From contig NZ_CP066149.1 in assembly GCF_023206395.1 (NCBI RefSeq), positions 2,852,001-2,916,000 of the forward strand: DNA of 64,000 nt, read 5' to 3'. This DNA comes from Vibrio sp. ED004. Its GTDB lineage: Bacteria > Pseudomonadota > Gammaproteobacteria > Enterobacterales > Vibrionaceae. Below the pieces are notes generated by a model that saw nothing but the letters and a program-made list of their open reading frames with translations, made no database searches and was not told the DNA's origin. Made by a program: the position numbers and the translations under genes. Below, piece after piece: positions 37,551-47,443 of this stretch. The first letter of the stretch is position 1. Every line of letters starts with the position of its first letter.

Positions 37551-38926
37551 GAGCATGGCAAGCCGAGTGTGCAGCTCAAGCTATCGAGAAATTCACTTCA
37601 AACAAGCATTCACACTTCTTCTGCCAAGCGACTCCTGGAGCTGGTAAAACCGTTATGGCCGCCGAGGTGGCGAGTAGGTTATTTGAACAAGGCATGATTG
37701 ACTTAGTGCTGTGTTTCTCTCCTTCACTGACTGTTGCGGAAGGGATGAAAAAGACCTTTTCATGGAAACTAGAATGTTCCTTTAATGGAGGCTTGGGTTC
37801 TCTTGGGGGCTCTTACACCTATCAATCAATCCGTTTTTTAGAACAGAACTTTTGGAACACCGTCAGTAAATATCGAGTCTTAGTCGTATTTGATGAGATT
37901 CACCATTGTTCGTTTGATGGTGAGGGGCGGTCAAACTCATGGGGGCTAGAAATTGTCTCGAAGATCCAAGGCTTTGCTCGTTACACTCTGGCGCTATCGG
38001 GTACTCCTTGGCGTTCTGATCGACTACCGATTGTCATGGCTGAATATTCCGACCCTGAGGGTAAGGTTGTTTGCGATTATCAATACGGCTTGCAACAGGC
38101 TGTTGAAGATAAGGTATGCCGCCGCCCTAAAGTTGTTCTAATAGATAATGAACACCTCAGCGTTAAGGCTGGCAGTGACAGTCAACACTTCGCCTCTATT
38201 CTTGATTGCCTTAAACAATCCGATGTCTCTTATCAAAGCGTCATTCACAACAAAGACGCTATGAATTACATATTAAATAGTGGGTGCCAAAAGCTAGCTC
38301 AGTTAAGGCAAAAGTCTCCAAGTGCTGGAGGCTTAGTAGTTGCCGCTTCTATTAAGCACGCTAAAGACATTCAAAAGCGACTTGTTGAGCACTTTAATCA
38401 ATCAACATGCATAGTGACTTATCATCATGATAATCCGTTACACGAAATTGAGTCGTTTCGTCACTCAAAGGTTCAGTGGATAGTCAGCGTTGGGATGATA
38501 AGTGAAGGAACGGATATTCCAAGGCTTCAAGTTTGCTGCCATATGAGTTCGGTAAAAACGGAACTCTATTTTAGGCAAGTGCTCGGGCGAATTTTAAGAA
38601 TCAATGATTCACCCAATCAAGAAGCGTGGTTGTATACCTTTGCCGAAGAAAGTTTGATTGGGTTTGCTGAAAGAATAGAGCAGGACATTCCAGAGTCGTG
38701 TCTATTTATTAAATCGAATGAACAGACTGATGAATCAGATAAGGCGCAGAGTTTTACTCCTACAGATTTGTCGAACGATAAGATTATGGTATCTGGGGAG
38801 TCCTCAATTCAACTAAACTGGTCAAAAATCGATGGGGTTCAAAACGCTTTTTACTCTGATTTCGAAGGTTATGATGAGTTACGTTTAGGTGATTTTAAAC
38901 AAAGAGTTATCGCAACATTCACTTAA
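37544..38926 (+). CDS. SF2 DEAD/DEAH-type helicase, CAST cargo
   Basis: The 460-residue protein shows the ordered SF2 motifs: Walker A ATPGAGKTVMAAEVA at about 30-44, DEIHHC (motif II) near 117-122, SGTPWRSD (motif III) near 155, SVGMISEGTDIPRLQVC (motif V) near 318 and RQVLGRILR (motif VI) near 347. There is no nuclease domain, unlike restriction subunits. It is coupled to the 37005 gene and under the XRE promoter. A defence or mobility role is inference from context. Confidence 0.85.
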   Translation: MLRAWQAECAAQAIEKFTSNKHSHFFCQATPGAGKTVMAAEVASRLFEQGMIDLVLCFSPSLTVAEGMKKTFSWKLECSFNGGLGSLGGSYTYQSIRFLEQNFWNTVSKYRVLVVFDEIHHCSFDGEGRSNSWGLEIVSKIQGFARYTLALSGTPWRSDRLPIVMAEYSDPEGKVVCDYQYGLQQAVEDKVCRRPKVVLIDNEHLSVKAGSDSQHFASILDCLKQSDVSYQSVIHNKDAMNYILNSGCQKLAQLRQKSPSAGGLVVAASIKHAKDIQKRLVEHFNQSTCIVTYHHDNPLHEIESFRHSKVQWIVSVGMISEGTDIPRLQVCCHMSSVKTELYFRQVLGRILRINDSPNQEAWLYTFAEESLIGFAERIEQDIPESCLFIKSNEQTDESDKAQSFTPTDLSNDKIMVSGESSIQLNWSKIDGVQNAFYSDFEGYDELRLGDFKQRVIATFT

Positions 38927-39011
38927 TCACACCGTGAATAATGCGCACTCGGATTTATATAGGCTTTACGATATACTGATTAGCTATTGAGTCTCTCTAC
39001 GAGTAATCCTA

Positions 39012-41459
39012 ATGGTCAGCAGCATTAATAAAGCTAAGTTATCTGAAACCGACATCATTACCAAATTCATACTTCCTGCGATTAAAGAGGCAGGGTGGGA
39101 TGATATGACTCAGATTCGCCAAGAGGTGAAGCTGCGAGATGGTAAAGTGATTGTTCGAGGCCAAGCTGCTGCTCGTCAGAAAGTAAAATCAGCTGATATC
39201 GTTCTTTATCATAAGCCTAGTATGCCGCTTGCAGTGATTGAGGCAAAAGCCAATAAGCATGAAGTTGGCAAAGGCATGCAACAAGGCATGGTATACGCTG
39301 GCCTGCTAGAGGTGCCATTCGTTTTTGCATCGAATGGTGATGGTTTTATTTTCCGAGACTTAACCAACCCAACTCAACTTGAAACGGAAATTCGTTTAGA
39401 GGATTTCCCAACACCTCAACAGTTGTGGGAAAAGTATTGTGCTTGGAAAGGGTATAAAGAAGAACATCTGCCAATTATCACCCAAGATTACCATGATGAT
39501 GGCAGCGGTAAATCACCGCGTTACTACCAGCTTCAAGCTATCAACAAAACAGTAGAGGCCGTTGCTGCTGGCCAAGACAGAGCCTTACTGGTCATGGCGA
39601 CGGGTACAGGTAAAACCTACACCGCATTTCAAATTATCTGGCGACTTTGGAAAGCCAAAGCCAAGAAGCGAATTCTGTTCCTAGCGGATAGAAATATTCT
39701 TGTCGATCAAACTAAAACTAATGATTTTCAACCGTTTGGGACGGCGATGACCAAGATTACAGGTCGCAAAGTCGACCCTGCCTTTGAGGTTCATCTAGCC
39801 CTTTATCAAGCGCTTACGGGGCCAGAAGAAGAACAAAAAGCCTACAAGCAAGTAGACCCTAACTTCTTTGACTTAATCATCATTGACGAGTGCCACCGTG
39901 GTAGTGCTTCAGAAGACAGCGCTTGGCGTGAAATTCTTGAATACTTTAGCTGTGCGACTCAAGTCGGTTTGACGGCAACACCAAAAGAGACCGATGAAGT
40001 ATCTAACATCGAGTACTTTGGCGACCCAATTTATACCTACTCTCTTAAAGAAGGTATTGAGGATGGCTTCTTAGCCCCTTATAAGGTAGTTCGTGTCGAT
40101 ATTGATGTGGACGTCCAAGGTTGGAGACCAACCAAAGGGCAAACTGACAAAAATGGCGAAGTGATTGAAGATCGAATCTACAACCAAAAAGATTTTGATC
40201 GCACTATGGTTATTGATGAGCGTACCGAGCTTGTCGCACAAACCATCACCAACTATCTGAAACGTACCGACCCAATGGCCAAAACCATCGTGTTCTGTAA
40301 TGACATCGATCATGCTGATCGCATGCGCCGTGCGTTAGTAAACCTGAATCCAGAACAGGTTAAGAAGAACGATAAATACGTAATGAAAATTACGGGTGAT
40401 GATGACATTGGCAAAGATCAGCTAGACAACTTCATCAATCCTAAGAAAAAGTACCCTGTTATTGCCACGACTTCGGAGTTAATGACGACGGGAGTTGATG
40501 CAAAAACCTGCAAGCTAGTGGTGCTTGATCAAGGTATTCAATCGATGACCAAGTTTAAGCAAATCATTGGTCGTGGTACTCGTATTGATGATCGCTATGG
40601 CAAGCTTTGGTTCACTATCTTGGATTTCAAAAAAGCGACAGAACTGTTTGCTGATGAACGCTTCGACGGAACTCCGGAACGCGTGAAGGTCACTACGCCA
40701 GAGCAGTTTGAAGATGAAGACGATTTAGATGACATCATCGACGGTGTTGATGATGTCGATGCTGATAACCCGTTCGGTGATGAAGACATTGACCCTGATT
40801 CAATTCAAGAGCCAGAGGCTACCTATGGCGAAGATTTTGGAAACTCCCCTGAAAGTACAGGCGGTGCAGACGATTGGGATGATGAGAATCGAGTTCGCAA
40901 ATTCCATGTGAATGGAGTTCCAGTAAAAGCGCTCGCTGAACGTGTCCAATATTACGATTCAGACGGTAAGCTTGTAACCGAGTCATTTAAAGATTACACC
41001 CGTAAAACTATGGTGAAACAGTTCTCCTCTTTAGATGAGTTCACCAAGCGTTGGAACGAATCTGACCGCAAGCAAGCTATTATCGATGAGCTAGCCGAAG
41101 CCGGTATTCTATGGGAAGCGCTAGAAGACGAAGTGGGTAAAGACATGGACCCATTCGATATGATTTGCCATGTCGTTTACGATCAACCCGCTTTAACTCG
41201 TAAAGAGCGCGCCGATAACGTGAAGAAGCGTAACTACTTCACTAAATATGGTGATACAGCGCAGCAGGTGCTGAACAACCTTCTTGATAAGTATGCTGAT
41301 GAAGGTGTGCAAGAGATCGAAAACATTCATGTTCTTAAAGTGAAACCTTTCGATGAAATGGGCAGACCGTTAGAAATCATTAAGAAAGGCTTTGGTGGCA
41401 AACTGCAATATTTAGAAGCGGTTAATGAACTGGAAGCTGCTATCTACCAATCTGCTTAA
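39012..41459 (+). CDS. hsdR: Type I restriction endonuclease subunit R
   Basis: The 815-residue product has the HSDR_N nuclease domain (about 1-150, ADIVLY...[20 protein letters not shown] with the PD-ExK acid and EAK), a Snf2-like motor with Walker [14 protein letters not shown] near 200 and DECHRGSA (DECH) near 294, motif III LTATPKE, motif [13 protein letters not shown] near 519, and an acidic linker (about 570-640) before the C-terminal domain that docks onto HsdM. It translocates and cuts unmodified DNA. It is 1.4 kb from hsdM and separated by four small genes, an unusual layout. It has its own promoter region. Confidence 0.95.
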   Translation: MVSSINKAKLSETDIITKFILPAIKEAGWDDMTQIRQEVKLRDGKVIVRGQAAARQKVKSADIVLYHKPSMPLAVIEAKANKHEVGKGMQQGMVYAGLLEVPFVFASNGDGFIFRDLTNPTQLETEIRLEDFPTPQQLWEKYCAWKGYKEEHLPIITQDYHDDGSGKSPRYYQLQAINKTVEAVAAGQDRALLVMATGTGKTYTAFQIIWRLWKAKAKKRILFLADRNILVDQTKTNDFQPFGTAMTKITGRKVDPAFEVHLALYQALTGPEEEQKAYKQVDPNFFDLIIIDECHRGSASEDSAWREILEYFSCATQVGLTATPKETDEVSNIEYFGDPIYTYSLKEGIEDGFLAPYKVVRVDIDVDVQGWRPTKGQTDKNGEVIEDRIYNQKDFDRTMVIDERTELVAQTITNYLKRTDPMAKTIVFCNDIDHADRMRRALVNLNPEQVKKNDKYVMKITGDDDIGKDQLDNFINPKKKYPVIATTSELMTTGVDAKTCKLVVLDQGIQSMTKFKQIIGRGTRIDDRYGKLWFTILDFKKATELFADERFDGTPERVKVTTPEQFEDEDDLDDIIDGVDDVDADNPFGDEDIDPDSIQEPEATYGEDFGNSPESTGGADDWDDENRVRKFHVNGVPVKALAERVQYYDSDGKLVTESFKDYTRKTMVKQFSSLDEFTKRWNESDRKQAIIDELAEAGILWEALEDEVGKDMDPFDMICHVVYDQPALTRKERADNVKKRNYFTKYGDTAQQVLNNLLDKYADEGVQEIENIHVLKVKPFDEMGRPLEIIKKGFGGKLQYLEAVNELEAAIYQSA

Positions 41460-41492
41460 CAATATTCACACCGTGTAGATACGAAAACCTTT

Positions 41493-41517
41493 AGGCCGCT
41501 AATTTAGCGGCCTTTTT
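41493..41517. terminator. Bidirectional terminator after hsdR
   Basis: AGGCCGCT / AGCGGCCT with a 5-base loop, followed by six T. The stop codon of the convergent gene ending at 41504 falls inside the hairpin. Confidence 0.8.
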
Positions 41518-41881
41518 TGTCTTCATCGAAGAGATCCAGTTCAGATGAGAGTAGTGCAAGCTGATCGGCTAACATTCCGCTTATGCAGTTGTGATCAATA
41601 TATCTAGGTAAAATATTGCCTAAGTTGAGGGCTTGGTAGTCAGGGTGTTCAAACAGTACTTGTAAATACTTATTAAGGCGCTCTTCAGGCGTCGAATCAC
41701 GCTTTAGCTGCTTTTTGATGTTTTGACCAAGCTTACGGATATTCTCTTTGTCTGTTTCTTTAAAATCGTCGTTATCATTGAGCTCTTCGTAGAGTACATC
41801 AGCAAACCGATGATGGCTCCAACCTAATGCGTCTAAAGTATTTTGAATCTGTTTTTGCTTTTGTTTTGTAGTTGTCCCCAT
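41504..41881 (-). CDS. Hypothetical protein between hsdR and hsdM
   Basis: The 125-residue cytosolic, highly charged protein starts with a Lys/Gln-rich helix (KQKQKQIQNTLDALGWSHHRFADVLYEEL) that has the look of an HTH-like phage or RM-associated regulator, followed by helices. I do not recognise the family. It lies opposite the small genes at 41959, so its promoter is divergent from theirs. Confidence 0.6.
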   Translation of the reverse strand: MGTTTKQKQKQIQNTLDALGWSHHRFADVLYEELNDNDDFKETDKENIRKLGQNIKKQLKRDSTPEERLNKYLQVLFEHPDYQALNLGNILPRYIDHNCISGMLADQLALLSSELDLFDEDKKGR

Positions 41882-41958
41882 AGTTCCCCAACCCCTTAGT
41901 TAATATTACCTGGTCTTAGCGAAGACACATTAATAACGATATTTTTAAGGATAAAATC

Positions 41959-42108
41959 ATGACTAAATCAAAAGCACCAATGACACCAGAAGCCGCTGCT
42001 CGCATTCAAGGTAATGCCGCAAAACAAAACGGTGGGCAAGTTCCTAAAGGCGACTTTGCTGGCCGAGCTCAACGCGCAGCTGCTCACAACCAAAAACAAG
42101 GGAAATAG
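41959..42108 (+). CDS. Small Ala/Gln/Lys-rich protein, 49 residues
   Basis: An ATG at 41959 preceded by AAGGA opens a 49-codon frame. The product (TKSKAPMTPEAAARIQGNAA start, ending RAAAHNQKQGK) is basic, soluble and likely disordered. Similar small proteins with the pattern AAARIQ...GG.VPKG.FA.RAQ occur beside mobile DNA in my general knowledge, but function is unknown. It is followed nine bases later by another tiny gene. Confidence 0.6.
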   Translation: MTKSKAPMTPEAAARIQGNAAKQNGGQVPKGDFAGRAQRAAAHNQKQGK

Positions 42109-42117
42109 GAGTTCATC

Positions 42118-42231
42118 ATGAATAAACCCGCTTCAAGTACACCAAAAGGTGGCGCTAAGCCGAATCCAAATTACCCAAGCACGACGGGCAAACCATCAGG
42201 CGATGGCCGCGGAAACACACCTAAGCGCTAA
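42118..42231 (+). CDS. Small Gly/Pro/Lys-rich protein, 37 residues
   Basis: An ATG at 42118, preceded by AGGAG at a good distance, encodes a basic, Pro/Gly/Asn-rich peptide (GGAKPNPNYPSTTGKPSGDG). It is very probably co-transcribed with the 41959 gene, as the two are nine bases apart, and a terminator follows. Function unknown. Confidence 0.6.
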   Translation: MNKPASSTPKGGAKPNPNYPSTTGKPSGDGRGNTPKR

Positions 42232-42238
42232 TAATTAA

Positions 42239-42264
42239 AGGAGGGGTAGCATTATGCTGCCTCT
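42239..42264 (+). terminator. Terminator of the small-gene pair
   Basis: A GC-containing hairpin (GAGGGGTAGCA pairing with TGCTGCCTCTC, one bulge) followed by five T. Confidence 0.65.
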
Positions 42265-42268
42265 CTTT

Positions 42269-42667
42269 TTATGAGCATCTGTTGGCGTGTTGCTTGAATG
42301 TGCGAAGAAATATAGCTTGATCTGATTTGTAGTCTGAATATGCCACATCATTTTCTGTTTTTTCTAATGCGCATAAACAAGTTTCCCGTTTACTTTCATA
42401 CCAACTTACGGACACCATGTTTTTGCTAGAATTCACGCAAGTATCGACAATCGCGTATTCCACTTCGAGAGGATACCTTTCTTTGTCTAACCCACTTTCA
42501 ACAGCGTAACCTCCTAGGGCTCCAACCAGTAAAGCGGAGCTAGCAGAAACGAGCTTTCGCTTGCTGAACTTAAACCCTTTAAAACTCTTCTCACACTCTG
42601 AACACGATATGTTTTCTGCAAATTCAATCTCATTGTCCTTCTGGCAACGAGGGCATTCTATTTTCAT
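42269..42667 (-). CDS. Zinc-ribbon membrane protein
   Basis: The 132-residue protein has an N-terminal zinc ribbon (IECPRC at 3-8 and ISCSEC at 19-24), one hydrophobic segment (about 37-57, SSALLVGALGGYAVESG) and a C-terminal domain with three cysteines. It resembles small zinc-ribbon proteins of islands with no known function. It is convergent with the small gene pair and divergent from hsdM. Confidence 0.6.
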   Translation of the reverse strand: MKIECPRCQKDNEIEFAENISCSECEKSFKGFKFSKRKLVSASSALLVGALGGYAVESGLDKERYPLEVEYAIVDTCVNSSKNMVSVSWYESKRETCLCALEKTENDVAYSDYKSDQAIFLRTFKQHANRCS

Positions 42668-42783
42668 TATTTAGCCAACTGTATTTATGATTATAATTAT
42701 GATTTTATAAGTTCAGGCTATAGATTAATGAATCTTATATCTATGGTTTCATAGAACTAACTTCATTTTTTTTGACCTAGTTC

Positions 42784-42792
42784 TGCTATAAT
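42784..42792 (+). promoter_or_regulatory. Extended -10 promoter of hsdM
   Basis: TGCTATAAT, a perfect extended -10 element, lies 37 bp before the hsdM start. No good -35 is at the right distance, which the extended -10 can replace. Confidence 0.6.
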
Positions 42793-42828
42793 TCGCCACA
42801 AATTTCAGTTGTTTAAAAGTAGAAAAAC

Positions 42829-44328
42829 ATGTCTAGCAGTTCAGTTATCAAATCCATTCAAGACATCATGCGTAAAGATGCGGGTGTCGACGGTGATGCA
42901 CAGCGCCTTGGTCAAATGTCTTGGTTACTTTTTCTTAAAGTATTTGACGCTCAAGAAGAAGAGTTAGAACTAGAACTGGACGACTACAAATCACCAATCC
43001 CAGAACAATATCTATGGCGTAATTGGGCGCAAGATGCCGAAGGCATTACCGGTGAAGCGCTGCTTGAGTTCGTAAACGATGACTTGTTCTACAAACTGAA
43101 AAACTTAACTGCACCTGTTGATCTAAACCCGCGAGGCTTTGTGGTGAAAGAAGCCTTTAGCGATGCGTTTAACTACATGAAAAACGGTACGTTGCTGCGC
43201 CAAGTGATCAACAAGCTGAATGAAATTGATTTTACTGACTCTTCAGAGCGCCACCTATTTGGTGATATCTACGAGCAGATCTTAAAAGACCTACAAAGTG
43301 CAGGTAACGCGGGGGAATTCTATACTCCACGTGCTGTTACACGCTTCATCGTTAATCGTTTAGACCCAAAACTGGGCGAAGCGATTATGGACCCAGCAAC
43401 GGGTACGGGCGGCTTCCTAGCGTGTTCGTTTGACCATGTGAAAGACAACTACGTGAAGACTGCAGCGGATCACCAAACACTGCAAAAGCAGATCCACGGT
43501 GTCGAAAAGAAACAACTGCCACACCTACTGTGTATCACCAACATGATGCTGCACGGCATTGAAGTACCTGTGCAAATCAAACACGGCAATACGCTCAACA
43601 AGCCGCTTTCAAGCTGGGACAGCAACATCAATGTGATTGCGACCAACCCGCCGTTTGGTGGTACCGAAGAAGATGGCATTGAGAAAAACTTCCCGGCAGA
43701 AATGCAGACGCGTGAAACTGCCGATCTGTTCTTACAGCTTATTATTGAAGTACTTGATGAAAACAACGGTCGAGCAGGCGTAGTACTGCCAGATGGCACA
43801 TTGTTTGGTGAAGGCGTTAAAACCAAAATCAAAAAGATGCTTACCGAAGAATGTAACCTGCACACCATTGTGCGTTTACCTAATGGGGTATTTAACCCAT
43901 ACACAGGCATCAAAACCAACATTCTGTTCTTCACCAAAGGCAAGCCAACTAAAGACGTATGGTTCTACGAGCACCCATACCCAGAAGGCGTGAAGAACTA
44001 CAGCAAAACCAAACCAATGAAGTTTGAAGAGTTCCAACAAGAAATTGATTGGTGGGGCAATGAAGAAGACGGTTTTGCAAGCCGCGTTGAAAACAACCAC
44101 GCTTGGAAAGTGCCAATCGGCGACATCATTGAGCGTAACTTCAACCTAGATATTAAAAACCCATATCAAGGTGAAGTGATAAGCCACGATCCACAAGAGC
44201 TGCTCGCAAACTACCAACAGCAACAGCAAGAGATCTCACAGCTTCGTAATCTGCTGAAAGACATTCTAGGCAGTGCGCTTAAATCATCTGTAGATTCAAC
44301 ATCAGAAACAACAGGTGAGAGTAAATAA
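42829..44328 (+). CDS. hsdM: Type I modification methylase subunit M
   Basis: The 499-residue product is an N6-adenine methylase: N-terminal helical domain with LGQMSWLLFLKVFDAQEEE, GEFYTPRAVTRFIV near 162, the SAM-binding motif I DPATGTGGFLA near 188, and the catalytic NPPF in IATNPPFGG near 273. C-terminal helices (from about 450) would contact HsdS. It overlaps hsdS by one base (TAATG). Together with HsdS it methylates the target sequence and protects it from HsdR. Confidence 0.96.
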   Translation: MSSSSVIKSIQDIMRKDAGVDGDAQRLGQMSWLLFLKVFDAQEEELELELDDYKSPIPEQYLWRNWAQDAEGITGEALLEFVNDDLFYKLKNLTAPVDLNPRGFVVKEAFSDAFNYMKNGTLLRQVINKLNEIDFTDSSERHLFGDIYEQILKDLQSAGNAGEFYTPRAVTRFIVNRLDPKLGEAIMDPATGTGGFLACSFDHVKDNYVKTAADHQTLQKQIHGVEKKQLPHLLCITNMMLHGIEVPVQIKHGNTLNKPLSSWDSNINVIATNPPFGGTEEDGIEKNFPAEMQTRETADLFLQLIIEVLDENNGRAGVVLPDGTLFGEGVKTKIKKMLTEECNLHTIVRLPNGVFNPYTGIKTNILFFTKGKPTKDVWFYEHPYPEGVKNYSKTKPMKFEEFQQEIDWWGNEEDGFASRVENNHAWKVPIGDIIERNFNLDIKNPYQGEVISHDPQELLANYQQQQQEISQLRNLLKDILGSALKSSVDSTSETTGESK

Positions 44329-46094
44329 TGAGTGTAGAACAAACCTCGATGAACCAGTTGATTACAGACAATATCGACATTTGGACTTCAACCGTTAAAA
44401 CCAAATCTGCCTCTGGTCGCGGTAGCAGCAAAAAGCGTGAGCTTTATGGCGTGAAGAAACTACGTGAGCTGATTTTAGAATTGGCGGTGCGCGGTAAGTT
44501 GGTACCGCAAGATTCGAATGATGAGCCTGCTTCTGTTTTGCTTGAGAGAATAGAGAAAGAAAAAGACAGCCTAATCAAAGAAAAGAAAATAAGAAAACCT
44601 TTAAAAACGGAACAGATTGGTAGTGATGAAGCTCCGTTTGAACTTCCTGTTGGTTGGGAGTGGAGAAGACTAGTTCATCTCGTGACAGTTTTAGGTGATG
44701 GCTTACATGGTACTCCCGAATATTCTGAAAATGGTGAATATTTTTTCGTCAATGGGAATAATCTGTCGAATGGTTCGATACAAATCAAACCTGAAACAAA
44801 ACGAGTCTCCGAAGAACAATATCTGAAACATAAAAAAGATTTGAATGACAGAACTGTATTAGTTTCAATCAATGGAACGCTGGGTAATGTTGGTTTCTAT
44901 AACAATGAAGCAGTAATGCTTGGAAAGAGTGCTTGCTACTTTAACTTATTCCAAGGTATTTCAAAGGACTACATTAAGCGTTTAATAGAATCACCTTACT
45001 TTAGGAATTATGCTTTTTCTGCAGCTACTGGTAGCACAATAAAAAACCTCGGCTTAAAAGCTATGAATAACTTTGTGCTTGCTGTTCCTTCTGAAGTTGA
45101 ACAAAACCGCATCGTCGCCAAAGTCGATGAACTCATGACTCTCTGCGACCAACTAGAGCAACAAACCGAAGCCAGCATTGAAGCGCATCAGGTACTGGTT
45201 ACAACGCTGTTAGACACGCTCACCAACTCTGCTGATGCCGACGAGCTAATGCAAAACTGGGAGCGCATCAGCGAGCACTTCGATACTCTGTTCACCACAG
45301 AAGCGAGCATCGAACAGCTAAAACAAACCATCTTGCAACTGGCGGTAATGGGTAAGCTATCAAAGCCTCTAGATTCTGATACACCTGTTTCAAATCATTT
45401 GGATAGTATCCTAGAGCAACAAAAGCTAACTGCTTCAGCCAAGGAGTTTAAGCTCATAGAGGCTGAACTAGCAAATACCAAAGTTGAAGTTGATACTAAC
45501 AGGGTTATGTTAAAAGCCCGATGTTTTTGTGATTTCATTACAAAGGGAACAACACCAAGTAAAACAGAGTTACTAGAAATCGGAGATGTGCCTTTCTTAA
45601 AAGTTTATAACATTGTAGATAATCAATTAGACTTTGATTACAGACCAATTTTTATTTCTCAAGGTGTACATGAAGGAAAACTAAAGCGATCTATGGCAAG
45701 CCCTGGAGATGTGATAATGAACATTGTTGGACCGCCTTTAGGTAAAGTGACGGTTCTTACTGATCAATATACACAATGGAATATGAATCAGGCATTAGCT
45801 GTTTTTAAACCAGTAGATGTAGTTTTCAACCGTTACCTTTATTACGTATTATCTTGTGACTTGACTTTAAACTCAGTTTTAAAAGAAGTGAAAGGGACTG
45901 CTGGGCAAGACAATCTGTCTTTAGAACAATGCCGTGATTTGCTTATTCCAGTTATTGGTATTGAAGAGCAAAAAAGGTTAGTTGAGTTAGTCGACATACT
46001 ATTAGATCTATGTAAGTTTCTAAAAACTCGCTTAGAAGAGTCTCAAAGCACGCAGCTACACCTCACTGACGCTATTGTTGAGCAGGCGGTGTAA
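44328..46094 (+). CDS. hsdS: Type I specificity subunit S
   Basis: The 588-residue protein has two target-recognition domains (about 85-260 and 395-560) separated and followed by conserved helical spacers (VEQNRIVAKVDELMTLCDQLEQQ at about 258-280, the matching EQKRLVELVDILLDLCKFL near 547-565). The N-terminal KKLRELILELAVRGKLVPQ and the internal LKQTILQLAVMGKLSKPL are repeated halves, as expected for HsdS. It determines the recognised sequence. Codon use of the two TRDs is more AT-rich than the helices, consistent with TRD exchange. Confidence 0.94.
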   Translation: MSVEQTSMNQLITDNIDIWTSTVKTKSASGRGSSKKRELYGVKKLRELILELAVRGKLVPQDSNDEPASVLLERIEKEKDSLIKEKKIRKPLKTEQIGSDEAPFELPVGWEWRRLVHLVTVLGDGLHGTPEYSENGEYFFVNGNNLSNGSIQIKPETKRVSEEQYLKHKKDLNDRTVLVSINGTLGNVGFYNNEAVMLGKSACYFNLFQGISKDYIKRLIESPYFRNYAFSAATGSTIKNLGLKAMNNFVLAVPSEVEQNRIVAKVDELMTLCDQLEQQTEASIEAHQVLVTTLLDTLTNSADADELMQNWERISEHFDTLFTTEASIEQLKQTILQLAVMGKLSKPLDSDTPVSNHLDSILEQQKLTASAKEFKLIEAELANTKVEVDTNRVMLKARCFCDFITKGTTPSKTELLEIGDVPFLKVYNIVDNQLDFDYRPIFISQGVHEGKLKRSMASPGDVIMNIVGPPLGKVTVLTDQYTQWNMNQALAVFKPVDVVFNRYLYYVLSCDLTLNSVLKEVKGTAGQDNLSLEQCRDLLIPVIGIEEQKRLVELVDILLDLCKFLKTRLEESQSTQLHLTDAIVEQAV

Positions 46095-46096
46095 GC

Positions 46097-47443
46097 ATGG
46101 CAATTGTCTTCAATCAGCCTCAAACGATATCTCAGTTACTGGAACAAAGGCTTACAATTCCTGAGTACCAGCGCCCATACAAGTGGCAGCCAAAGCACGT
46201 AAATCAACTGATTGATGACATCTTTAACCACCGCACTAAGCCGTGTTATCGGCTTGGTACGGTGGTACTGCATCAAGATAAAGATTCAGAAAGTGGCGAA
46301 GAAAATCAGGCTCTCAACATCGTTGATGGTCAGCAGCGTCTTCTTACCCTAACGTTAATTTGCACCATTCTGGATACTGAACAGAAACGTATCTCATCAA
46401 CGCTTCTTGAGCACAAATTTGAATCATCAGTCAGTATCGAAAACCTTAAGAATAATGCGCAAGTCATCTCTGAGCGAGTAGCAAGTCTTTCATCTACAGA
46501 AAAGCAGGAACTACTCGATTTCGTTCTTAACAAGTGCGAGCTTATTCAAGTTACGCTAGATTATCTCAGTGAAGCCTTCCAGTTTTTCGATTCACAAAAT
46601 GCTCGCGGTAAAGCGCTTGCACCTCATGATCTGCTCAAAGCTTACCATCTACGTGAAATGATGGACTCGACAGAGCAAACAGAGCGCCTACACCATGTAA
46701 GCTTGTGGGAGCAGGGCGTTAACCCAGATGATGACTCTGCGAATTTGCACACTATCATGGGAGAGTTCTTGTTCCGTATACGCCGCTGGATTGATGGTGA
46801 CTACGGTATACAGTTCAGTCGCCATAACATTGATGTATTCAAAGGCATTAACCTAGACAGCACTCAATACGCCTATGTAGATTCTATGCTTGCGCTTGAT
46901 TATGCGATTGAAACCTTTAATGCCGATCCTGCACGTAAATGGGACAAGCAAACCAAGGGCTATCCGTTCCAAGTGGATCAGGTGATGATCAACGGCAAGC
47001 GCTTCTTTGAGTACATTCAGCACTACATGGCGATTCACTCGACCTTGTTCGTTGGTGATGATGCAAGGCTATCTTCATTCGTCGATAAGCACGCTAAGTA
47101 CAAAGGCAGTAGCCGTAAAGGGGATAGCTATGTACGAAACCTATTTTTGTGTGTGGTGATGTATTACTACGACAAGTTCGGTGATGTGGAGTTAGAGAAA
47201 GCCGCACAGGTTTGTTATCGCTGGAGTTATTTCCTTCGCCTTGAGCTACAACGTATCGGTATGGAGTCGGTAGATAACCACGCTAAGGATCGTAGTGGGC
47301 TGTTTAGAGCAATCAGCAAAGCTGTTCACCCTCAACAGGTGTTGAACTTTCAGCCTCCTTACATTCAAGAGCCTAAGTTCAAGAACGCGAAGAACGTGCA
47401 GGCATCTATTGACGCAATGAAATCGGGAAGTGTAAATGAGTGA
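46097..47443 (+). CDS. DUF262 protein, first of a pair
   Basis: The 448-residue protein has a ParB-like DUF262 domain: [22 protein letters not shown] at about 19-40, [15 protein letters not shown] near 76-90 and [25 protein letters not shown] near 160-184. No HNH nuclease motif is seen at its C-terminus. It starts two bases after hsdS and overlaps the next gene by eight bases, so it belongs to the hsdMS transcript. DUF262 proteins use nucleotide hydrolysis in modification-dependent defence such as GmrSD and BrxU. Confidence 0.88.
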   Translation: MAIVFNQPQTISQLLEQRLTIPEYQRPYKWQPKHVNQLIDDIFNHRTKPCYRLGTVVLHQDKDSESGEENQALNIVDGQQRLLTLTLICTILDTEQKRISSTLLEHKFESSVSIENLKNNAQVISERVASLSSTEKQELLDFVLNKCELIQVTLDYLSEAFQFFDSQNARGKALAPHDLLKAYHLREMMDSTEQTERLHHVSLWEQGVNPDDDSANLHTIMGEFLFRIRRWIDGDYGIQFSRHNIDVFKGINLDSTQYAYVDSMLALDYAIETFNADPARKWDKQTKGYPFQVDQVMINGKRFFEYIQHYMAIHSTLFVGDDARLSSFVDKHAKYKGSSRKGDSYVRNLFLCVVMYYYDKFGDVELEKAAQVCYRWSYFLRLELQRIGMESVDNHAKDRSGLFRAISKAVHPQQVLNFQPPYIQEPKFKNAKNVQASIDAMKSGSVNE

